From an uncultured Streptococcus sp. (GTDB taxonomy: Bacteria > Bacillota > Bacilli > Lactobacillales > Streptococcaceae): a stretch of 12,855 nucleotides of DNA. Of the stretch, positions 7,093 through 12,855 are shown one piece after another (positions within the stretch are counted from its first letter, which is position 1; each line of letters opens with the position of its first letter). The notes below the pieces were generated by a model. The model ran no database searches, was not told the origin of the DNA, and saw only the letters and a program-made list of their open reading frames with translations. The translations under genes were made by a program, and so were the position numbers. The stretch lies in the NCBI GenBank assembly GCA_916048145.1, contig CAJZGT010000022.1, positions 1-12,855 on the forward strand, in the 5' to 3' direction.

Positions 7093-7845
7093 TCACTTTT
7101 GAGATTTTTTCTCTAAAATATCTTTCAATTTTCTAATTTTTAATCTTGAAATAGGACAACGATGATCTTCATAGAAAACAATTTCTAGGTTTTTTCGATC
7201 AATTTCTCTGATATTGCCTATATTTACTAAAAATGACTTGTGAGGAGAATAAAATCGCTGAGTATGTTTGTCCTTTTCCTGAATATCCGTCATTGTACCA
7301 TAAAATTCTTTTGCAAAATTCTTACCAATAATACGCAATTTATGAGAGACACCTGTCGTTTCAATATACAGAATGTCATGATAAGGAATTTTTAAATCAT
7401 TTCCCTTGTAATTGTAGTCAAAATAATCTACCACATCTTCATTTTCAAGTAACATACTCTTCGTGTAGAAAATATTTTGCTCAATTCTCTTCTTAAACAA
7501 CTCATCATTGATATCCTTATCAACAAAATCTAGGGCTGATACCTGGTATTTATAGGTTAGAGTCGCAAACTCTGATCGACTGGTGATAAAGACGATAATA
7601 GCGTAAGGATTGTGATGACGAATAAACTGAGCAACTTCAAACCCTTTTTTCTCAATTCCATGAATATCAATATCTAGAAAATAAAGCTGGTTTACTTCAT
7701 CATTTTCGATATATTCCTTAAACTCACGAACTTTTCCTGTTGTCTTGTAAGAAATAGGAATATTTGATTCTTTCGAAATTTCATCCAATATTCTCTCTAG
7801 TCTCACTTGATGTTCAATAACATCTTCTAAAATTAAAACTTTCAT
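7093..7845 (-). CDS. comE: competence response regulator ComE
   Basis: This 250-residue response regulator combines a receiver domain (about 1-125) with a LytTR DNA-binding domain (about 145-245). The acidic pocket residues are in MKVLILED, the phospho-acceptor is D58 (in LYFLDID), and the conserved lysine is in FVDKDI. D58 matches the pneumococcal ComE phosphorylation site. Phosphorylated by ComD, ComE dimers bind paired 9-bp direct repeats and activate comC and early competence genes; such repeats are present upstream of comC here. The gene overlaps comD by four bases (ATGA), so translation is coupled. No terminator follows; the tRNA promoter starts at once, so the operon transcript probably extends through the tRNA genes. 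Confidence 0.97.
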   Translation of the reverse strand: MKVLILEDVIEHQVRLERILDEISKESNIPISYKTTGKVREFKEYIENDEVNQLYFLDIDIHGIEKKGFEVAQFIRHHNPYAIIVFITSRSEFATLTYKYQVSALDFVDKDINDELFKKRIEQNIFYTKSMLLENEDVVDYFDYNYKGNDLKIPYHDILYIETTGVSHKLRIIGKNFAKEFYGTMTDIQEKDKHTQRFYSPHKSFLVNIGNIREIDRKNLEIVFYEDHRCPISRLKIRKLKDILEKKSQK

Positions 7846-9167
7846 TCAAATTCCCTCTTAAATCTAATGATTTGTCTAAATGTACTGCCTTCCATCTCTG
7901 TTTCTAAAATAATATTATTGTACTTATCTAATAATTCTTTCACATTATTTAATCCTACTCCGCGATTTCTTCCCTTAGTAGAGAATCCTAAAGCAAATAG
8001 ATCTCCTGAAGGAGTCATCGTCATTTTACATGAATTCTGAATCACAATCACTGTTTCAGTTTCCATCTTAATAACTGCTACTTCCATCTGCTTTTTATAA
8101 CTATCAGCCGATCCTTCGACAGCATTGTTCAATAAAACGCTCATGATACGAACCAAATCCAATAGTTCAATTGGTAGCTTGGTAATCGTATCTTTTACTT
8201 CCAGTGTAAACTCTACACCATTATTTCGAGCATAGACAATTGACTGAGCAACCAAACTTCGTAAAGCTGAATCTTCTATGTTGTTCAAATCAAAGTAAGT
8301 GTACTTATCTGAACGCAGTTTATGATTGGCTTTCACTAAAACTTCATTGTAAACTCTGTCAATTTCCTGTAAATCACCACTGTCAATTGCCATCTGCATG
8401 CTGACAAGCATTCCAGCATAGTCATGCCGAAAACCACGAATTTCATTATACAGACCGACAATTTCATCTGTGTAGTTTTGTAAATGTTTCTGTTCAAATT
8501 TCTTCTGCTTCAAAGCAATCTCTTTCTCCATTTGAACTTTATGAGAATTCATTGCAAAGAAGGTCAAAAGGAGAGAAATAAAGACGATAGATGATAAAAT
8601 ACTTCCAAAACTATTCAAATGTTTAATCGTACTTACCATATCTGAAACGAAAGATACTATATGTAGCAGTAGTAAGGCAAAAAATACTTTTTTCAAGAAA
8701 GGATAGAGGTAGTCTTTGTCAAAATAGTTCAGTTCTAAGTGGAAATAATGAATGATTTTTAAGATAACAAAATAAGTCAACACCGTTACAACGAAAAAGA
8801 ATAGACCATAATATTGTAAAACAAAATTGTCTCCTGTTATAGAGGAGAAAGTTACGGACAGAAAGTTATGAGTGCTCTCATATAAAAGAGATAGTAATAA
8901 ACTTAGGAATAGTCCTCTATCCCTCTCATACTGTTTAATCCATCGAAAATATAAATATGATCCCAAAGGAAATAAAAATGTTACAATCCCTAATCCATCT
9001 AAATGTAGAAGATATAAGGGAAGACCAAGTAATATCTCTACAAGTAATGTATAAGCACCAAAAATGTATCGTTCCTTTGCTTTTATTTGATCTTTACAAA
9101 TTAAACGGTAAGTGTGACTAATAATAAAAAAATATAATATAAAATCTACTACTAAGAAAAAATCCAT
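7842..9167 (-). CDS. comD: competence pheromone receptor histidine kinase ComD
   Basis: This 441-residue sensor kinase is of the HPK10 (AgrC/ComD) class. The N-terminal ~205 residues form six or seven membrane helices that bind the competence peptide. The phospho-acceptor is H248 in RGFRHDYAG, the class-typical box. The N box LLNNAVEGS (from residue 345) and the G box GRNRGVGLNN (from 399) form the ATP-binding domain. In pneumococcus the first membrane segments set pherotype specificity, so this receptor should be matched to the unusual peptide encoded just upstream. The ribosome site AAGGGAG (9175-9181) overlaps the comC stop codon, and the stop overlaps the comE start, giving a tightly coupled comC-comD-comE operon. 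Confidence 0.97.
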   Translation of the reverse strand: MDFFLVVDFILYFFIISHTYRLICKDQIKAKERYIFGAYTLLVEILLGLPLYLLHLDGLGIVTFLFPLGSYLYFRWIKQYERDRGLFLSLLLSLLYESTHNFLSVTFSSITGDNFVLQYYGLFFFVVTVLTYFVILKIIHYFHLELNYFDKDYLYPFLKKVFFALLLLHIVSFVSDMVSTIKHLNSFGSILSSIVFISLLLTFFAMNSHKVQMEKEIALKQKKFEQKHLQNYTDEIVGLYNEIRGFRHDYAGMLVSMQMAIDSGDLQEIDRVYNEVLVKANHKLRSDKYTYFDLNNIEDSALRSLVAQSIVYARNNGVEFTLEVKDTITKLPIELLDLVRIMSVLLNNAVEGSADSYKKQMEVAVIKMETETVIVIQNSCKMTMTPSGDLFALGFSTKGRNRGVGLNNVKELLDKYNNIILETEMEGSTFRQIIRFKREFE

Positions 9168-9179
9168 TCTGCTACTCCC

Positions 9180-9302
9180 TTATCTTCTTTTAAGCAAATT
9201 AATGAAAATTTTATCTATTCTCCTAATCTCCCCACCTCGAATCTCCTGCAAATCTTTTTCCTTCAAAGCTACAAATTGTTCCAATTTAACTGTGTTTTTC
9301 AT
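9180..9302 (-). CDS. comC: competence-stimulating peptide precursor ComC
   Basis: This short gene encodes 40 residues. The leader [18 protein letters not shown] continues with QEIRGG, a classic double-glycine leader of 24 residues, and the mature peptide would be [16 protein letters not shown] (16 residues, strongly basic). The leader is nearly identical to other mitis-group ComC leaders. In relatives the ComAB transporter, not present here, cleaves after GG and exports the peptide. The start has a TAGGAG site eight bases upstream. The mature sequence differs from pneumococcal CSP-1 (EMRLSKFFRDFILQRKK) and CSP-2 (EMRISRIILDFLFLRKK) but keeps the acidic first residue, R3, a hydrophobic centre and a basic tail. 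In pneumococcus comC is also repressed by CiaR-dependent small RNAs that pair near the start. Confidence 0.95.
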   Translation of the reverse strand: MKNTVKLEQFVALKEKDLQEIRGGEIRRIDKIFINLLKRR

Positions 9303-9329
9303 AATAAAATCTCCTAAAATGTTTTTTTC

Positions 9330-9347
9330 TTGTAAGCTAACTTACAA
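9330..9347 (-). other. hairpin at the 5' end of the comCDE leader
   Basis: TTGTAAG and CTTACAA form a perfect 7-bp stem around a 4-base loop. With the -10 at 9353-9358 the mRNA would start close to 9346, placing the hairpin at its extreme 5' end and upstream of the comC ribosome site. It may protect the 5' end; the function is inferred. Confidence 0.55.
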
Positions 9348-9352
9348 AAACT

Positions 9353-9358
9353 ATTATA
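9353..9358 (-). promoter_or_regulatory. -10 element of the comCDE promoter
   Basis: A consensus TATAAT lies 50 bases upstream of comC. No recognisable -35 is found at the expected distance, which fits an activator-dependent promoter driven by ComE bound to the repeats at 9390-9419. Confidence 0.85.
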
Positions 9359-9389
9359 CAAAATGGAATTTCATTTTAGATAAAATTCT

Positions 9390-9419
9390 CTCAACTGTCA
9401 TTTTTTTCTCCCCAAGTGT
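9390..9419 (-). promoter_or_regulatory. ComE-binding direct repeats of the comC promoter
   Basis: On the minus strand ACACTTGGG (9419-9411) and ACAGTTGAG (9398-9390) are 9-bp imperfect direct repeats separated by exactly 12 bases. This is the known ComE box layout of early competence promoters. The proximal repeat is about 30 bases upstream of the -10. Confidence 0.92.
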
Positions 9420-9430
9420 ACTTTTTTAAG

Positions 9431-9457
9431 AAAAAAGCTGGGAAAATTCCCAGCTTT
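9431..9457 (-). terminator. terminator of tRNA-Arg upstream of comCDE
   Basis: AAAGCTGGGAA and TTCCCAGCTTT (9447-9457 with 9434-9444) form a strong GC-containing stem, followed on the minus strand by six T. It ends only about a dozen bases before the distal ComE repeat. In pneumococcus leakage through the tRNA-Arg terminator contributes to basal comCDE expression. Confidence 0.88.
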
Positions 9458-9467
9458 GCTACTATAT

Positions 9468-9541
9468 TGATCCCAGCAGGATTCGAACCTGCGACCGTTC
9501 GCTTAGAAGGCGAATGCTCTATCCAGCTGAGCTATGAGACC
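9468..9541 (-). tRNA. tRNA-Arg (anticodon TCT)
   Basis: This 74-base tRNA has acceptor GGTCTCA pairing with TGGGATC (two G-U pairs), discriminator A, anticodon stem TTCGC/GCGAA with loop CTTCTAA (anticodon at 9505-9507), and T-arm GCAGG/CCTGC. CCA is not encoded. It is the conserved upstream neighbour of comCDE in mitis-group streptococci. Confidence 0.96.
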
Positions 9542-9551
9542 TAACACAATC

Positions 9552-9580
9552 ATTCTACCAAAAATTCAATTAAAAGTCAA
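9552..9580 (-). promoter_or_regulatory. tRNA-Arg promoter
   Basis: TTGACT (9580-9575) and TAGAAT (9557-9552) are 17 bases apart, each one mismatch from consensus. The -35 starts four bases after the rlmH stop. The predicted start lies a few bases before the mature tRNA 5' end. Confidence 0.8.
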
Positions 9581-9584
9581 TTTT

Positions 9585-10064
9585 CTATTTATGATAGGGT
9601 GATCCCTGCTGAATCGTAAAAGCGCGATAGATTTGTTCAACAAGGACTAGTCTCATTAACTGATGTGGTAAAGTTAGACGGCCAAAACTGACAGAAAGAT
9701 TGGCTCTCTTTTTTACATCCTGTGCTAATCCTAAACTCCCCCCAATAATAAAGGTAAGAGTAGAAAATCCTTTTATAGAAGCTTCTTCTAACTGCTTACT
9801 AAATTCTTCCGAGGAGAAAGTTTTCCCTTCTATAGCCAAGACAATAACGAAATCACGGTCACCAACTTTTGATAAAATTCTCTGACCTTCTATTTCTAAA
9901 ATATTTTGATTTTCTGATTCACTGGCCCTATCCGGTGTTTTTTCATCTGCTAACTCAATCATTTCAAGCTTAGCAAATCGAGAAATTCGTTTTGAATACT
10001 CTGCGATACCATCTTTTAAATACTTTTCTTTCAGTTTCCCAACTGTTACAACTTTAATTTTCAT
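9585..10064 (-). CDS. rlmH: 23S rRNA (pseudouridine-1915-N3)-methyltransferase RlmH
   Basis: This 159-residue protein has the usual RlmH length and matches the family from [19 protein letters not shown] to the conserved C-terminus QGSPYHK. RlmH is a small SPOUT methyltransferase that binds S-adenosylmethionine in a trefoil knot and, as a dimer, methylates pseudouridine 1915 in helix 69 of 23S rRNA on the assembled ribosome. The knot signature FIIGGSLGL and the downstream [18 protein letters not shown] segment are clear. The gene is divergent from htrA and close to the origin, its usual place in Firmicutes. No Shine-Dalgarno sequence precedes the ATG; an extended -10 (TGTTAGAAT) ends six bases before it, suggesting a leaderless message. 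The 3' end, the SCC attachment site in staphylococci, shows no insertion. Confidence 0.96.
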   Translation of the reverse strand: MKIKVVTVGKLKEKYLKDGIAEYSKRISRFAKLEMIELADEKTPDRASESENQNILEIEGQRILSKVGDRDFVIVLAIEGKTFSSEEFSKQLEEASIKGFSTLTFIIGGSLGLAQDVKKRANLSVSFGRLTLPHQLMRLVLVEQIYRAFTIQQGSPYHK

Positions 10065-10070
10065 GACTCT

Positions 10071-10079
10071 ATTCTAACA
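10071..10079 (-). promoter_or_regulatory. extended -10 of rlmH, adjacent to the start codon
   Basis: TGTTAGAAT on the minus strand (10079-10071) is an extended -10 with one mismatch. Only six bases separate it from the rlmH ATG, so transcription would begin at or next to the A of the start codon. No convincing -35 is seen. Confidence 0.5.
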
Positions 10080-10100
10080 TATTCTCTATTTTTTCACATC

Positions 10101-10109
10101 TTATTCACA
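10101..10109 (+). promoter_or_regulatory. DnaA box (one mismatch) between rlmH and htrA
   Basis: TTATTCACA differs from the TTATCCACA consensus at one position and fits TTWTNCACA. It lies 46 bases from a perfect box in the same intergenic region. Confidence 0.5.
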
Positions 10110-10155
10110 AAATAAAAGGTTAATTTTAGCCGAGAAAAACACAGATTTTAGAAAG

Positions 10156-10164
10156 TTATCCACA
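10156..10164 (+). promoter_or_regulatory. perfect DnaA box between rlmH and htrA
   Basis: TTATCCACA matches the consensus DnaA box exactly. It lies about 20 bases upstream of the CiaR repeat of htrA and about 2.1 kb from the box cluster before dnaA, so it could be an outlying origin site or a regulatory site. Confidence 0.7.
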
Positions 10165-10184
10165 ATTTGTGAAAAACTTTTGTG

Positions 10185-11429
<1,245 letters not shown>

Positions 11430-11472
11430 TTGACATCTATGTAAAGAAAGCTTTACATAAGAAAAAAGATGT
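11430..11472 (+). promoter_or_regulatory. nested inverted repeats and -35-like box between htrA and parB
   Basis: TATGTAAAG/CTTTACATA (11438-11446 with 11451-11459) form a 9-bp stem with an AAAG loop, flanked by ACATCT (11433-11438) and AGATGT (11467-11472). No T run follows, so it is a poor terminator. A consensus TTGACA is at 11430-11435, but the -10 at the right distance is weak. It could be an operator, a processing site or a leaky terminator. Confidence 0.45.
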
Positions 11473-11486
11473 GTTAGTGTAGAATC

Positions 11487-12245
11487 ATGGAAAAATTTGA
11501 AATGATTTCTATCACAGATATACAAAAAAATCCCTATCAACCTCGAAAAGAATTTGATGGAGAAAAACTACATGAACTAGCACAGTCTATCAAAGAAAAT
11601 GGGGTCATTCAACCGATTATTGTTCGTCAATCTCCTGTTATTGGTTATGAAATCCTTGCAGGAGAGAGACGCTATCGGGCTTCACTTTTAGCTGGTCTAA
11701 GGTCTATCCCAGCTGTTGTTAAACAGCTTTCAGATCAAGAGATGATGGTCCAGTCCATCATTGAAAATTTGCAAAGAGAAAATTTAAATCCAATAGAAGA
11801 AGCACGCGCCTATGAATCTCTTGTAGAGAAAGGATTTACCCATGCTGAAATTGCAGATAAAATGGGCAAGTCTCGTCCTTATATCAGCAACTCTATTCGC
11901 TTGCTGTCCTTGCCAGAACAGATCCTCTCAGAAGTAGAAAATGGCAAACTATCACAAGCCCATGCGCGTTCGCTAGTTGGCTTGAATAAGGAACAACAAG
12001 ACTATTTCTTTCAACGAATTATAGAGGAAGACATTTCTGTAAGGAAGTTAGAAGCTCTTCTGACAGAGAAAAAACAAAAGAAACTTCAAAAAACGAATCA
12101 TTTCATACAAAATGAAGAAGAACAGTTAAAAAAACTACTCGGATTAGATGTAGAAATCAAACTGTCTAAAAAAGATAGCGGAAAAATCATTATTGCTTTC
12201 TCAAATCAAGAAGAATACAGTAGAATTATCAACAGCCTGAAATAA
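11487..12245 (+). CDS. parB: chromosome partitioning protein ParB (Spo0J)
   Basis: This 252-residue protein has the ParB layout: NPYQPR (residues 15-20), the CTP-binding motifs GERRYRA (59-65) and ENLQREN (93-99), a helix-turn-helix that reads parS (about 118-140), and a C-terminal dimerisation domain after a lysine-rich linker. ParB loads at parS as a CTP-dependent sliding clamp, spreads, and recruits SMC to the origin. No ParA/Soj gene precedes it; htrA occupies that place, and streptococci such as pneumococcus are known to have ParB without ParA. A matching parS is at 1908-1927. The conventional start is used, but it has no Shine-Dalgarno sequence and a TAGAAT box (11480-11485) ends one base before it. 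An alternative start at 11502 (MISITDIQKNP) is possible. Confidence 0.95.
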   Translation: MEKFEMISITDIQKNPYQPRKEFDGEKLHELAQSIKENGVIQPIIVRQSPVIGYEILAGERRYRASLLAGLRSIPAVVKQLSDQEMMVQSIIENLQRENLNPIEEARAYESLVEKGFTHAEIADKMGKSRPYISNSIRLLSLPEQILSEVENGKLSQAHARSLVGLNKEQQDYFFQRIIEEDISVRKLEALLTEKKQKKLQKTNHFIQNEEEQLKKLLGLDVEIKLSKKDSGKIIIAFSNQEEYSRIINSLK

Positions 12246-12266
12246 GGCTGTTCTTTTATTTTTTTA
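12231..12266 (+). terminator. parB terminator
   Basis: AACAGCCT and AGGCTGTT (12231-12238 with 12245-12252) form an 8-bp stem. The parB stop codon lies partly in its 6-base loop. A T-rich run follows (12254-12266). It separates htrA-parB from the dnaA promoter region. Confidence 0.88.
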
Positions 12267-12276
12267 TCTCACAAGG

Positions 12277-12392
12277 TTATCCACTATTTTTTTCAATAAA
12301 AAGCTTAATAAATCAATAGTTCCTGCTTTTATCCCCAACCTGTGGATAAAACTTGGTAACATTGTGGATTATTTTTCACAGCTTGTGGAAAA
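12277..12392. other. oriC: DnaA-box cluster upstream of dnaA (part of oriC)
   Basis: Six boxes or near-boxes lie in 116 bases. On the plus strand they are TTATCCACT (12277-12285), TTATCCCCA (12329-12337) and TTTTTCACA (12372-12380). On the minus strand they are TTATCCACA, perfect (12341-12349), TAATCCACA (12363-12371) and TTTTCCACA (12384-12392). An AT-rich stretch (about 12286-12328) separates the first two. The position before dnaA is the usual origin region of Firmicutes. The unwinding element may lie here or beyond dnaA, outside the window. Confidence 0.88.
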
Positions 12393-12405
12393 TTCTTGTT
12401 TTCTA

Positions 12406-12414
12406 TGGTAAAAT
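12406..12414 (+). promoter_or_regulatory. dnaA promoter, extended -10
   Basis: TGGTAAAAT is an extended -10 with one mismatch in the hexamer. No good -35 is present. The last DnaA boxes (12372-12392) lie directly upstream, at the -35 position, so DnaA could autoregulate its gene. Confidence 0.6.
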
Positions 12415-12457
12415 AGGTCTAGTATTAAACTTTTAAATAGTAAAGGAGGAGAATGGA

Positions 12458-12855
12458 TTGAAAGAAAAACAATTTTGGAATCGTATATTAGAATTTGCTC
12501 AAGAAAGACTGACTCGATCCATGTATGATTTCTATGCTATTCAAGCTGAACTCATTAAGGTAGAGGAAAATGTTGCCACTATATTTTTACCACGATCTGA
12601 AATGGAAATGGTCTGGGAAAAACAACTAAAAGATATCATTGTAGTAGCTGGTTTTGAGATTTATGATGCTGAAATAACTCCCCACTATATTTTCACCAAA
12701 CCTCAAGATACGACTACCTCACAAGTTGAAGAAGCTACAAATTCAACTCTTTATGACTATAGTCCAAGGTTAGCATCTATTCCTTATTCGGATACTGGAT
12801 TAAAAGAAAAGTATACCTTTGATAATTTTATCCAAGGAGATGGAAATGTTTGGGC
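12458..12855 (+). CDS. dnaA: chromosomal replication initiator DnaA, N-terminal part (3' end outside window)
   Basis: The visible 132 codons cover domain I (about residues 1-80, from [17 protein letters not shown]), the variable linker, and the start of the AAA+ domain at [14 protein letters not shown]. The Walker A motif lies past the window end. DnaA binds the boxes upstream, melts the origin and loads the helicase. The start is TTG at 12458, seven bases after a strong AAAGGAGG site (12442-12449). The only nearby ATG (12453) is in another frame and reads ATG-GAT-TGA, a two-codon frame whose stop overlaps the TTG. If one T were missing by mutation or error, the original start could have been ATG-GAT-TTG, adding two residues. 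Confidence 0.95.
   Translation, partial: MKEKQFWNRILEFAQERLTRSMYDFYAIQAELIKVEENVATIFLPRSEMEMVWEKQLKDIIVVAGFEIYDAEITPHYIFTKPQDTTTSQVEEATNSTLYDYSPRLASIPYSDTGLKEKYTFDNFIQGDGNVW

Noticed and set aside
9202..9429. 75-codon open frame on the plus strand across the comC region
   Set aside because: It lies antisense to comC, the comC promoter and the ComE boxes. It has no ribosome site and a composition expected of a shadow frame; the minus-strand comC explains the conserved sequence.
6891..9541. The comCDE-tRNA interval as a new signalling system
   Set aside because: Gene order, motifs, promoter repeats and the double-glycine leader all match the known ComCDE competence system; only the peptide sequence looks new.
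9585..9610. Possible SCC-type integration at the 3' end of rlmH
   Set aside because: The rlmH 3' end is followed directly by the tRNA-Arg promoter and gene; no recombinase, cassette or duplicated attachment sequence is present.

Overview
The window looks like a mitis-group Streptococcus chromosome close to the replication origin, most likely S. mitis or a near relative. The reasons are low GC, the origin-proximal order rlmH / htrA / parB / dnaA, a comCDE competence operon lying between tRNA-Arg and tRNA-Glu, CiaR- and ComE-type promoter sites, and near-pneumococcal HtrA, ParB, ComD, ComE and DnaA. The deduced competence peptide ([16 protein letters not shown]) is neither of the two common pneumococcal pherotypes.

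Left part (1-6850). The window opens inside an ABC-F ATPase gene whose C-terminal nucleotide-binding domain has a degenerate Walker A. Next comes a large YfhO-family membrane protein that carries a perfect parS-like palindrome inside its coding sequence. Facing it on the minus strand is a YhgE/Pip-family membrane protein broken by two frameshifts. Both genes end on one shared bidirectional terminator. The pip gene is divergent from an intact TetR-family regulator, and the intergenic region holds two near-identical 17-bp palindromes, which are good operator candidates.

Middle part (6851-9541, minus strand). The order of transcription is tRNA-Arg(TCT), its terminator, the ComE direct repeats and comC promoter, comC-comD-comE, then tRNA-Glu(TTC) and tRNA-Asn(GTT) with their own strong promoter immediately after comE. 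comC (40 codons) is a small gene that standard ORF cut-offs miss. ComC is matured into a secreted pheromone sensed by ComD, which phosphorylates ComE, which activates the comC promoter.

Right part (9542-12855). rlmH is on the minus strand and divergent from htrA, whose promoter has a CiaR repeat. parB follows htrA. A cluster of DnaA boxes lies between parB and dnaA, and dnaA runs off the end of the window. parB, the parS-like site and comCDE all lie within about 10 kb, an arrangement known in pneumococcus to link chromosome segregation with competence.

No mobile element, CRISPR array or clearly new multi-gene system was found. The items most worth follow-up are the new-looking pherotype, the double-frameshifted pip with its paired operators, the parS in yfhO, the degenerate ABC-F domain, and several unusual translation starts (rlmH, parB, dnaA).
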